NCBI GenBank assembly: GCA_000827265.1
Contig: KN834796.1
Location: forward strand, 1-64,000
DNA: 64,000 bases
Reading direction: 5' to 3'
Source: Collybiopsis luxurians FD-317 M1
Lineage: Eukaryota > Basidiomycota > Agaricomycetes > Agaricales > Omphalotaceae
The notes beneath the pieces are model-generated. The model saw nothing but the letters and a program-made list of their open reading frames with translations, was not told where the DNA came from and did not search any database. This document shows, piece by piece, positions 11,269 through 22,320 of this stretch; position 1 is the first letter of the stretch, and each line of letters opens with the position of its first letter. The position numbers and the translations under genes were made by a program.

Positions 11269-12948
11269 TCACCTCAGCCTGCACTCTCGTCCTTCTTCCT
11301 CTTCCTGTTCCCAGTATGCACTGTCGTCCTCACCATCAGCGCTTGTGAACCTCACTTTGAGCTCAAGAGATAGACCCGCATCGATCAAGGGCGCCAAACG
11401 AGTTCGGATCGCTTCGACAAAAGTAGCTCGTTCCTCTTGATATTCTTTCAACTGCTTCAGGACATGATATTCCTCCAAACACGCCAGTCCCTGCCATTCC
11501 CAAAGTTCCTTGGAAACGTATACGGAAACGTCTAATGTGAACTTGAATCGTTGCAAGCCGATTACCGACCGATTTGGACCTAGAGCACATCGCGACTCGA
11601 CAAGCGCGCAGATGAGCTCTTGTGCCCGTTCTAAATCTGTCAACATCGTGTCGCCGATCATGTCCAGGGTTTGCAACCGGGGAAGTGCTTGCTGGGAAAG
11701 GCCAGCTAAAATATTATCATTGCGAGTAAATTCATGATCCTGAACACTGAGAGCGCAAAGGGTGTCTTGGACGGTAGATATAATGGGATCTGCGCACTCC
11801 CGGTCGAAACCGGCAAGATGAAGGCTCTCTAGAGAGCACCGTGGCAGCCCCCCAGACTCGCGCTCGAGCAGCGCCATGATCTCGAATTCATCAGGAAATA
11901 CCCACGGAGCATTTTTAGTTACACAAAGCTTTTTCAGTTTTGGGAAGAACAGCGTTAGAAGCACATTCGGAGAAAAATTTCTCCCAGAATGAAGATGCAA
12001 TTCATGTAGATGCTGGTGGGTTAGGGTACGCGAGCGTGCATTCGTATCCTTGTCAGGGTCCTCGCAGTCTACTTCACCGAGGATACAGACCTCCAAGTGA
12101 TTGCAGGAATCGAAAAGTTCTTCAAGGGAGGTGCCGGAAAAGTAAGATACTTTAAGGTAAGTAAGTCTTTCGAGATTGACGGAAAGCGAATGCGGGTCCG
12201 ACATATCGGACATTGTGATGGATCGGAGGTTCAGAAATGGATCCTCGCCCCTCGAGGCTAAGAATTGGCTAGCTTGGTGGAAAGATTGGTTGGACACAGA
12301 CAAATTCACGGTATTCCAAGCCCGTGAATGCTCTAACAACAAGAGCCAAAGCTGCTTAGCCTTGGAAAACGCGATGTCACGGTTCGATAATGGAGAGCCG
12401 CTAACAGCAATCTTCAGCGGGACATTGCGGGAACGGGACAGATATTGTTTGATATAGGATATATCAAGAGAGCCGTGTCGAAAGAAGTTTAGATCTACAG
12501 ATATAGATGACCATAGCCCGGGAATGGAATGCGCAGTCTCTCTCCAGTGAGAACAGACCTGAGTAATCGGCAAAATAGAATTGTGCTTGGAAAGACTTCC
12601 AATTGTAAGGGAGTACTCCCACTGGGACATGTAGTGTTCAAAAATTTCTTGCAGAATTTCGACCGGGAGTTTTCGGATGGGTGAAACGATGGATTGCGTG
12701 CGCCCAAGAAGGTTTGTCAAAAGCTGGTGGGAATGTTCCAGTTCGGCCAGTACGCGCTTGGTTTCGAGGATTTCATGATAGAAGCCGGAAACCTCAACCT
12801 CCAACCCCTCAGCTAAGGCGAGAACACGCTCCTTTTTGTGAAAATTCGGGATAAATCCTGTACGAAGTTGAGAATTGATGAACGAGATTTGGAACGGATT
12901 AACGTTTGTCCACGATGTGCGTTTTCTTTGATTCGAAAATTGAAGCAT
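11269..12948 (-). CDS. F-box protein, tandem copy 2, truncated acidic tail
   Basis: Single-exon frame of 559 aa, clearly paralogous to the gene at 9032-10870 over its whole length. It has the same start (MLQFSN), the F-box SPIRKLPVEILQEIFEHY (about residues 88-105), VCSHWRETAHSIPGLW and the same Leu-rich repeat positions. The end differs. The frame stops at EEEEGRECRLR, while codons for the acidic tail seen in copy 1 (ending DDDESEEDY) are still present at 11193-11270 in another frame and behind an in-frame stop. The tail was therefore lost by a small indel, and the F-box and repeat domains remain intact. Probably still a functional SCF substrate receptor. Confidence 0.82.
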   Translation of the reverse strand: MLQFSNQRKRTSWTNVNPFQISFINSQLRTGFIPNFHKKERVLALAEGLEVEVSGFYHEILETKRVLAELEHSHQLLTNLLGRTQSIVSPIRKLPVEILQEIFEHYMSQWEYSLTIGSLSKHNSILPITQVCSHWRETAHSIPGLWSSISVDLNFFRHGSLDISYIKQYLSRSRNVPLKIAVSGSPLSNRDIAFSKAKQLWLLLLEHSRAWNTVNLSVSNQSFHQASQFLASRGEDPFLNLRSITMSDMSDPHSLSVNLERLTYLKVSYFSGTSLEELFDSCNHLEVCILGEVDCEDPDKDTNARSRTLTHQHLHELHLHSGRNFSPNVLLTLFFPKLKKLCVTKNAPWVFPDEFEIMALLERESGGLPRCSLESLHLAGFDRECADPIISTVQDTLCALSVQDHEFTRNDNILAGLSQQALPRLQTLDMIGDTMLTDLERAQELICALVESRCALGPNRSVIGLQRFKFTLDVSVYVSKELWEWQGLACLEEYHVLKQLKEYQEERATFVEAIRTRLAPLIDAGLSLELKVRFTSADGEDDSAYWEQEEEEGRECRLR

Positions 12949-15900
12949 CTTTTCGTTTGAGCGGAGGATCTGTTACTGATATGAGAAACTATTACGATAA
13001 TCTGAACGCGTCTTCATAGAGCGAACAAGAGATCAATTGATGAACACGAACCTAGATTAGGCCTTGAACGGGAGGCTTTTTTGACAGGTTGAGTCGGGAT
13101 TCTGAGCGAAGAATATAGTGGAGGGTAAGAAGCAAGACGCGAATGGTTGAGCAATGAGGATATAGAGTCGAAGTGGTTGTGAACAAAGGATATATGCGCG
13201 TGTGGCAATTGAATAGATGAATGGGCCCACTCACGTGGCCAACACCTTGCTTGCCGCTTGCTTAATTTGCCACTTGCCGGCAATGCTCTGCCGATGATGC
13301 CGTTTGCAGACAACTACTTAGTTGTAGAATGATTTATCTGGAAGGACAATGGCATAGAGATATATGTTGTTTTGTACTCCTTACATGGGGCTCCTTAAAG
13401 GTGTTCTTCTGAGAAAAAATTGAAATAGATGGCGAGCGGAATGATGACTCCGGCAATCGATACCGATAGTAGATGGATGGGCACTGGTTGATATTTATGT
13501 ATGATGTTGCTTGTATTAGCAAGGTAGAGTTCACATGGAACAATGGACGACACGAGGAATGGTGGATATCTCACAAGCGTAGTTTATGCCTAGACACAGC
13601 TTGAGAGGTAGAGGGCATTGCCGAGAAGACGGCTGACAGTGACTGCCGCTTCTGCAGTAAGGTGAGGTAATGCAACGGCCGGGATCAGATTTTGATCCGG
13701 GAACAAAATGAGAGTCAAGTGGTTCGGAATAGACCTTGCAAGCAAGGTGATAAATATGACAAATTATATCACGTGCTGTAGCGAGCGCTAAATTGACACG
13801 AATAGACGCTCTACGACGCCCAATATGCGTAATACGACCAAAAGCTTGCAAGTTGCGACCAATCTTCCAGTGCAAATTTTCAAAGTACTGTCGCTCGATG
13901 TAGCAACATCGCAACTAATTTTGTTATCTCATTGCTTAACGTAGGTGACGTAAACCATGTTATCGAACATCTTGCGCCGGACTGAACATCTCGAACAACT
14001 TCGAGAGTCGTGATTAACGCCTATGTTCCAGTGTGAATTCGCAAGTGCCCGATCGTATCACTGATATGTTAACAGCTTAACAGCCAAGCTATATATGCAA
14101 AAATTGTCTCCACAGTCGATACCGACGAGCTCGGTTAGCCTCTGCTTCCTGCGTATGGCTATAGTAAATAGGCCTCTCCTCGAATAGTATCCAGCTTCCC
14201 GACGCAACATGTCGAATTGTCATAATAGGCTCCAAGTCCATGGTTAGGAGAAAAGAATTGAGCGTAACGGAAGCGAGTTATCAATTGGTACGAGACGGCA
14301 AGAGCGTCGGGAGGCCAGTCAGCTTCTTTACAGAAACACATTGTGCGCCTTACATCATGGATGACCGCCAGAACTTGGGGAAAAATTAATTACAGATTTT
14401 AACAGGAGCTTGTGTTAATGACGGAAGTTGAAAAGCGCTGGATTATTCTAGGAGCTGTAGCTTTGCAGTCAAGGAGGTACGGCTGGCATTTCCATCTCCC
14501 GTATCGAAAGCTGACTCCATATACGCTATTTGGTTATCTCCGCGCTGCTACTATACGCTACAAGAAGAGATCCAGACTTAATAACGTATCATTTCATAGG
14601 TGACACATTCAGGATTAATTGCCTCAATCCTGCGAAAAGGAAGGCATGAATCGTATGATCACTTTTTGTTTGACTGTCTCCAAGTGATAGGACGCTAGTT
14701 ATCATTTTCCTTCACCCAAAAACCTTGTTTCAGTCGATATGTATCCAGTATTCTCAAGCGACACGTCAAAAACGAGGGCGATCGAGCTCGTAAACCTCAA
14801 GGTAAGCGACTTCTTTATACCCTGTTTTTAGTCTCAGTCATGCTTACCAGACGCTTCGCGGCAGGTTCATGGTTACTTTTGTGGGCTCTATATAGGTGGC
14901 GTAGGAGGGATTACTTACTCTCAACTCTCTCGGAGGCCCATTCACCGGGAGAATGAAAGGTTATAAAAACTTCGCATTTACTGGTTCCCCGAACACTACG
15001 CATGCATGAATTATGCTTGCCAGCTTACCGGCCAATTTATGGCCTTCCCACTGGTGACCTGAACCTGCGCTCGATCACTGTGAGCGACCGGAATCGCCAG
15101 AGTTAATTTAGGCTTCATCAAGAACAATTGGGTGCGAGATTTCGTAATCCCCAGATGAAAATTTGTGCGTTCCAAGCCCTCTGTCTCCTCGGAAGGCTAG
15201 GAAATTTGAGCAGCAATATTCTCCTCGTTACATATGCTATATGCTCGCTCTGCTCGAAAGGGTCGTCCCTCGGAACTATCTTTAGATATCGGGGACAGTC
15301 TCAAGTGACTGCAGCTGAAAGGCACAAATGCAGCTGCATATGGGCAGGTGGGTATCCGTAAACTTTCTGTTCCCAGTGACTTTCTGGAAATATGTCATTC
15401 TCACACGATTGAAACTTGCCGCTTCTTATCGCCCCACAAAACACCTACTGGAACAGCAGAGCCTGTCGCTCACCGCAACCTTCTCTCATCTTGATGATCG
15501 CCTTACACTGCATAGTCTGATTCAGCTCAACCAACTGATACTACATCAAGATGATTTACCGCATCATGGATGGTTGGCTGTTCGATTCTGGATGATCTCC
15601 TTTCCTTTCATAGCTGAAAAAGGAAAGAGGGGGCTGAGATGACCAAACTTAAACCGTAGTTGATAGTGAACCAAACTGAAGCCATAGTTCTGGGTCCACT
15701 CGGATTGCTTTACTGAGTCCTCGTGTTCTCCATCAGATATCTCATCATCAACACTTCTCGCACAGGAATACCATTTGGGCTTTCAATTGGGATTGGATAG
15801 TTGATTGCATTCGCTTTGTTTGGAAGGAACGGCCTTCTATTGATTCCTCATAAATACCATCCGGGCATGTGCATTGATCCTTCATCATCCCCGTCAGAGA

Positions 15901-16160
15901 TTCTCACTGGCCCTGCACATCTGCTCTTCGATTTCCGCCTTTCGACAACAACTACTCTTATACTAACTGAGACCAGTCTTCCATTCGTGTATCAGTATAT
16001 CAACAGAAGACTCTCCTCGACAAAGTTACCTAGTTTTTTTTCCCCATCAATGTTGGTAAAAAATTTCGTGATTGCGAAGCTGACCGCTAATTGTTGTTTT
16101 GATTGCAGACATCAAGCTCAGAACTTATTCTGACGCGACCTCCTCGACCACAAAAAATCT
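12949..16160. other. Long intergenic stretch, no gene recognised
   Basis: The first 300 bases are the duplicated 5' region of the F-box unit (a PTQPVKKASRS-coding stretch appears in both copies but in inconsistent frames, so I treat it as untranslated). The rest has only short frames on both strands. The plus-strand frames at 15328-15642 and 15801-16133 have no motif and no splice partners. The last few hundred bases must hold the promoter of the GATA gene. Confidence 0.4.
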
Positions 16161-17300
16161 ATGCCTGGTCGTCTTTACGAACCCTACCCAATGACTTCGT
16201 AAGTTGAGCTCGCTTCTCTCTTCGATTATGCATTTTTTTCTAATTTTTCCAGCTATAGTCACCGTCATTTTGACAGACGTCCGTCTCCACCTAACGCTCC
16301 TCCAATTGCTACATTGTCCTCTACAAACTCGCCTACCCCATCGGTGGCATCTTTAGATCGTTCCTCTGTTTCTACGCCTCCGACTCGGCACACGCCGCCT
16401 CATGCTCATGCGCCCCCATCGTATTACTCTTCTCACCCTCAAGGTTATTACTCTCAACCTCCTCCGCCAGTGAACCACCACCACGGTCACCGAGGATATG
16501 AGGTATCTTCGTACGCGGCTCCTAGTGCCCCGCCACCTATGACTGGCCCTCCTCCTGTGGGGATGGGTATGGCGACGGGAGGTATGCCTTCAGCTCGCGA
16601 GCCGTATGGTTTGCCTATGCCGATGTATGGGAGTGCCCCGATGCACTCAAATGTCCCAATCGTCTATACCGAGGACGCAGCCACGAAATTGAGCGATCGG
16701 GTACGCAGGCGATGTTTCAATTGTTGCACTACCGACACGAGTACATGGAGGAGAAGCAATCTCAGTCCAGGCAAAGTGGTAAGTTGGTCTTTCGATCTTG
16801 CACTCAGGATGCCCATTGATTTCCCGGTTTTCCAGCTGTGTAACAAATGCGGTCTCTTTGAACGGACTCACTCGAGGCCTCGTCCTGAACAGTTCCCTCA
16901 TAAAAGAGGTCCGTTGGCGACTTCGGCGCTGCATTCGCGCTCCCCGACTTCTGCGCCTCACAGTATATCATCGCCACATCTTCAACACAGTCATCCTGCT
17001 AGCCAAGATACTTCCAACAACACACTCCCCCCCATAGCCCCTCCTTACTCCTACTCCCATCCGCCACACCCCTCCCTGGCTCCTTTGAACTCTCCTCCGT
17101 CATCCAACGGCTCTCATGCACTGAAGAGGGAGGACGATCATAAGAGGTCCAGTTGGCAGGACCGAGTATCGCCTCCGATATCGAAACGTTCTCCTCCTCC
17201 TCCTGGCAGATCGTCTCCTGTTCCCCAGTCAGTATCTGCTGGCTCAGCAGCCTCGACCAAATCCTCACGATCTCGCCACGAGCGCGATAGTCAGGCTTAA
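16161..17300 (+). CDS. GATA-type zinc-finger transcription factor (stand-alone copy)
   Basis: Model join(16161..16198,16253..16778,16836..17300), 342 aa. Intron 1 (54 bp) is GTAAGT...TTTCCAG. Intron 2 (57 bp, GTAAGT...TTCCAG) lies inside the zinc finger and is in frame without stops. After splicing, the finger is CFNC (Cys167, Cys170), 19 residues including WRRSNLSPGK, then CNKC (Cys190, Cys193) followed by GLFERTHSRPRPEQFP. This long-loop form with CNKCG instead of CNACG is typical of basidiomycete GATA factors, which bind GATA-core DNA. The flanks are Pro/Ser/His-rich, with a QPPPPVNHHHGH stretch and Gly-Met repeats, as in activation regions. It heads block A and is the likely parent of the GATA parts at 24.0-25.0 and 41.0-41.8 kb. 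Confidence 0.88.
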
Positions 17301-19511
17301 AAAAAAAAGGACTCTTTTCTCGTGAATCTTACGTTGCTTTGCTCTGGCTCTTGTTTACCCATTGGACTCAATCGATCAGCACTTGTATTTTTGCTTCTGC
17401 CTTAGTCAGGCCACTTTCAAAAAAATTTTGTACAGCGTTTACCCGGTTTTACAACCGCTGGACTCTTCGGATATACGATTATTTATTTGATGATTTGCTT
17501 GTTCTCAGATACCTTGCCTATACCCCTCTTGTGTCGTTGTTAGCTAGCTACCTCTCGCTCGTTTCAGAACGTACTGTAGGATTAGAACGTGTATATACAT
17601 ACAATATACAGCCCCGCGGGCCCCCCCAATCTCAACAAGCATATGTCAGGACTGCTCTGTCGTCGCATATCGTCTGTCAGTCAAGGCAACTTCGGTTTCT
17701 CTGAGATTTCTGTGTTCAGCGCCTTCAAGCCCCAACATCGATTTTTTGGGTCATAGAGTTTTTTCCCCAATCCCGCTGTAACGACATCAGTGCCTGGCCT
17801 TCCATTATGATCATCATGATGCATCTACGAGGCGCTACCTTCATTCCCTTTCATTCGCTGGGGAAAATGCAAGATGCCGAGCTGTAAAATGGCTTTAGCA
17901 CAGAGTTCATGCAGTATGCCGCAGAGTACGCATACATACGACTAAAATGGACATCAGAGCGATCTGATTTCGAGAATGTTCAATTTTTTGAAGCGGGATT
18001 TCGTTGGCGATCAGCCCAGTTCATCTGACTTGGCCCATCGAATCTATTTACATCAGTTCGTTGCCGAGGGGGCGAAGATACCAGCTACATTCTCGTTAAT
18101 GCATGAAAAATTCGAATTCTTTCTCGAGCAGGTATCATGTACTTGGACAAATGAACGACGGAATCGGAATCGGAATTATTGCCAGCAGGGAGGAAAGTTT
18201 ACAGATACCATTTGGGTGTGTTTTCGATTCAAAACAGCAACAACTCCCGTCCATGTATACGCACAATTATGTTATACCTCGAGGCATTTCTTTGCTGTTG
18301 AATTGGCTCCTTTTCAAGAGTGATGATTCCGAACCAGTCGGACTGCCACTAATTAAAGTATCGGTCTTGATATCTAGCAAAATGGAAACCGTACTGGTCG
18401 CTGGAAGCGTTTGTGCATCTGACCTTCAGAACATTCCTGCATAGACTGCGGGCATCTCTACATCATAAACTTCATCCCTTAAGTGCTACGAGGGAAACGA
18501 TGAGTTCATGATAGATACTGAGATAGAGCCAGAACATAATGATGTCAATTATGTTCGTACCGGGATGGAGCGGTGTAGACTTTGATATGATTCAAGTCAT
18601 TCCGCATCGGGTGAGGGCAATGGTTTCACAATCTTTGCTACTGCCAAGCGCTGTGTTCAGAATGTTAAAAAAACTGGACTAGCCCGACTCCCGAAACACC
18701 AGTGAACACATAACAATGATATCCTGGCTGTACAATGTTCAGCTAACCGAGTATGGAAAACGTCCCACAGCAGGAAGGTGATATCGGCGTCAAACAGTGT
18801 TGATAGTTTTTAATAGACCGACTGACGAGATCATTTCTTTTGCACATCCATAACTCGGACATAGCGCGATTGTCAATGATATTGATCATTTGTGGTCATC
18901 AGGCTGTATAGTCCAAATTGATTTCTGGGTCAACTGATACCAAGAGACTGTGTTTGACGACTCCGCACCGGTAAGGCAGCCTTCATCGGTTCAAGAAAGC
19001 GTCGAGACTCGAGCCCTTTATGACAATTTCAAGACTTTCTAGAGCGCCTCCAACGAGATCCTATCATGAGCTGCTTGGTTGATTTCGAATCAAGAAGAAC
19101 TCGAAATATACTGGAAAAGAATACATTTTCGAAGATGGTTCGACCAAGTTGCCGAGTTTGTAAGCTGCGGCAAGAGCTCAAGACGGGAGCCGAGCAATTG
19201 CTCCGCGCCTGCCGACTGCCCGGGTAAATGAGTCGGGTGTAGGGTGATCTTCCAAGACTCTAAATATCTCGTAAATCGGTGGGAACCAACACCAGTCCTA
19301 GGCGATTCCAATTGACCAGACTGCCCTAAACTTCATAATGAAATGAAAGGTGTGGTAAGGCCTTTGTTCTAGACGAATCATCGCCCAATCACATCCCATC
19401 CCCCGTTATAAGGTTGGCATACTTAACTCCATCTCATGCGTTATGAAGCTTAGTACACACGGTTGATAGTTAAAAAGTATTCTGACCTACCAGATTCACT
19501 TCATCCCTCCC
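17301..19511. other. Block A spacer between GATA and MYND genes
   Basis: No convincing gene. The 18950-19320 part is related to 25500-25800 and 42450-42750, and the last 150 bases to the regions just before the other two MYND genes. This shows that GATA-spacer-MYND was copied as a unit. A short frame starting MSCLVDFES (about 19065), with a CRVCKLRQE motif, is recognisable in all three copies but varies in length, so I do not call it a gene. Confidence 0.5.
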
Positions 19512-20377
19512 ATGTATACTGTCACTAATACTTACTGTCGAAACTGCAAACAAGAGGCCGATGCTGGTAAAAGCTGGCCATTATGCAAAAAATGCGAAAG
19601 TGTGGCTTACTGCGTAAGCAACCCATCCCTTACAACCACTGCACGACAAAATACACACGCTCAGTCATTCTTCACAGTCGAAGGATTGCCAGATTTCGGA
19701 TTGGCCCATTCATAAACCAATTTGTCGACCTCGTCGCGCAGATGAAACTTGGGCCATTCGAATCTTGTCGAATAATGGTATCGGGAATGAAGACCCGATG
19801 AAGTACTTTCAGCATGAATTGATCAAGGATAACCATCCCATCTTTAGTAGCGGTGGAGAACGATGCCCTGTCACTCAGCTTCTTGGAGTTCCTCTTGTTA
19901 TACATAGTATGGGAATAAACAAGGGAGCTCCTGGGTCAAACGAAATCGCAGTCAAGCTGCGAGTGGAAACTAGCAATGGATTCGCCCCTGATATGTATGT
20001 GCAACAGTTTTTACTACATCTCCTGTCCTATTTACTATAACAACATCCGCGCTTTAGGTGGCAACTGAAAAGTCCCGGAGAGGTACACTATCCGGCACTC
20101 GAGTCGTTTTTCTAATCTTGACCCTGATTACTTATATTTGCAGTGTATTGTCATGCGAGAGGATCGCAAGCCATTAACGATGGCGCTACTCGAAGCCATC
20201 TACAGGTTCATATCTCATCTCATGAGCTATCCAATTCTCGAAACAGGATGGGCTCCGTGGACAGGACTGTTGAATCCATCAGTGTGGCAGATGTTTGGAA
20301 AGAAGTATTATGAAGAGCAGCAGTCCGCGGGTAGACAAGGCTTTGGTTATTTTTTTCCACCAGTCGATTGTCAGTGA
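19512..20377 (+). CDS. MYND zinc-finger protein, copy A (intact)
   Basis: Model join(19512..19613,19678..19994,20058..20082,20144..20377), 225 aa. The N-terminus is a complete MYND finger split by intron 1: CRNC (residues 9-12), CKKC (25-28), YC (33-34), then SKDCQISDWPIHKPIC from exon 2. This gives the full C-C-C-C-C-C-H-C ligand set. MYND fingers bind proline-rich peptides in protein-protein contacts. The remaining 175 residues form an unassigned domain with PVTQLLGVPLVIHSMG, ALLEAIYRFISHLMSYPI and the ending QGFGYFFPPVDCQ. Small MYND proteins of this size are common in Agaricomycetes and mostly uncharacterised. The exon pattern (including a 25-bp exon 3) is the same in copy B, which supports the model. 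Confidence 0.85.
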
Positions 20378-21181
20378 TGGTTGCACTTTCAAATGCTGTC
20401 CTATTTCCTGTGGTCAACAGCTTTATCGTGATTTTTTTCCTTTGAACCTCGGGGCTCAATTCTCTCTTCGCTGTCAATCGATCCATATATACAGCAAGAC
20501 GGTATTCCCACTCTACAGAATCAAATGTTCATGAAGGATGAGATGGTAGGTATGTATGACTCGGATGACTTGTCCTATTTCCGTTCTGATATGTAGTACA
20601 AGTATTGTGATCTATGAGAATACTGTGAGACGGTGAGACGGTGAGAATCGTTACAATTCAACTACTTTAACGCTGTCGGCGAAATAAGGACACGAAGCTG
20701 GGACTATCAGGCAGATCCGCTCAGGAATTCAACGGTGAGAGTCATGATAACGCAACTAGCTCTACGAGTTTGATCACCATATCGAATACGTACATATGGA
20801 GGATTTGTACGAAAAGCATCAGGGGAAGGGAGGAACCTGGACAAACCAATCATTGAATAGGTGCAACAGCTGCGCCGCACTTCATCCTATTGAATATATC
20901 GTATTACTCGAGCAGGATAGCATATGTATTCAGCCTAGGCAACGGGTTCCCCACGATTGAATGTGAAAGATATCAGGAGAATGGACGAACCCGGACGAAC
21001 GAACCACTCATGAGGTGCAACAGGTGTGCCACACTGTAGTCTTATTGAATCGTTGTATCGCTTGAACCTCTTTATATGTATTTAACCTAAACCACAAAAG
21101 TCAAACTAATCTACCGTGATCGTATGCAGCAATTATTCAGTATCAAAACAACTTTTAGCTAGAATACATCGGCGTTCGTAT
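20378..21181. other. Block A spacer (MYND to Ish1)
   Basis: Non-coding sequence related to 27010-28340, 33240-33560 and 43964-45190/46180-46380. Shared words include 'aacctggacaaaccaa', 'gaacgaacca' and 'caacagctg'. It is the spacer that separates the MYND gene from the convergent Ish1 gene in each block copy. Confidence 0.6.
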
Positions 21182-21982
21182 TCAAATGTTCGTCAATTTC
21201 TTCAAATTCCCCCCCTTGACTTTCTCGTAAGCTTTTGTCTTCTTTTCCCCATACAGATTAGTAGTGTCTTTCGCCTTCTTATAGACATAATCGTCGCCTT
21301 GAATGTATTTCTCTCCAGCATACTGCTCCGTACCCTTCTTGGTCCCCACCAAAACCTCCCAGACGCGATTCAGCTGCTCCTCTACGGGGCTGAGAACATT
21401 ATTATTCACGATCTCCTTGATCCCGTTGATCATACGATTGGCAGCAGTACTTGTTGCGCCTATTTGATTGGACCGGAATTTAGGAAGGACGCAAGTTTGT
21501 CGAGAGGAAGCGGAAGCGAACCGGGAGTGCTCACGGAGATAGGCCTGGAGTCTTGTATCTGGCCAGACAAAGTACAGCGGAGTACCTAGAGGCATTCGTT
21601 AAAGTAGAGATTGAACACATAAGATGGACACTCACTTGTTCTTAAACAGACGCACTAACTCGTCTCGCTTCACTTGTGCATCGTTGCGCATATAGCCCTT
21701 CTCCATACACATCTGCGACTCGGTCCATGCGGAGTTGAACGTCGACACGGCATGGCCGTAGTTGTCCTGAACCGGCTGACAGTTTTTTTTCCCGCCTAAT
21801 CTCTGCGTCAAGCTTAATGACGCCTTTGTCCACCAAAGCGCTGTCCGATCAAACATTCTACATGGGTTGTGAAGTGGTATAGTAATAGGTACGTATGAGA
21901 TATTCTTCGCGGGCTTCTGTTCAAATGTCCATTCGTGCCCAAGTCTACTTTGTTCTAGATAAACAGTATGACTATGACCCAA
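21182..21982 (-). pseudogene. Ish1/Msc1-like remnant (block A)
   Basis: Two minus-strand frames (21632-21982 and 21182-21595) match exons 2 and 3 of the intact gene at 33561-35142. Shared pieces include STFNSAWTESQM, EKGYMRNDAQVKRDELV and NRMINGIKEIVNNNV. The first two-thirds of the gene, including the signal peptide and the first Ish1 repeats, is missing. A deletion removed NWLI before EKGYM, and the reading frame is disturbed around 21780-21850. It reads as a 5'-truncated, decaying copy. Confidence 0.8.
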
Positions 21983-22320
21983 TCACATTCCATCCCCCAG
22001 TTATAAGGCTGGCATACCAACTCTATCTCATACGGTATAGTGCTTAGGAGGAATAATACAGTTTCGAGGGTAGTCGAACAAACAAATACAAATGGAAACA
22101 TCACTTCGTGACACTTCCATTCTTTAGTCCCCACATCTCATCACCCACGTACATCATCTGCTGTGGACAACAAGCGATCTACCTGAGTAAGAGTCATTAA
22201 TGGCCAAGGATTACTAGAGTGATAGCTTCACATATCATTTGTAAGTAATGAATGTGTATAGCTCATACTCGCACGTCAGAACACTGAAGTTGACGTCGTA
22301 TTCTTTGGTGTAGCATTTCC
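21983..22320. other. Junction between blocks A and B
   Basis: A short non-coding stretch. The segment with 'agttataaggctggcatacc' resembles the sequence just upstream of the MYND copies (19405, 26050 and 43010), so part of a MYND promoter was copied here. The fusion gene starts immediately after. Confidence 0.4.

Noticed and set aside
13531..13914. 127-codon minus-strand frame
   Set aside because: No recognisable motif, and not preserved as a frame in the related segment at 10974-11018.
16647..16961. Minus-strand frame opposite the GATA gene
   Set aside because: Antisense shadow of a GC-rich coding exon.
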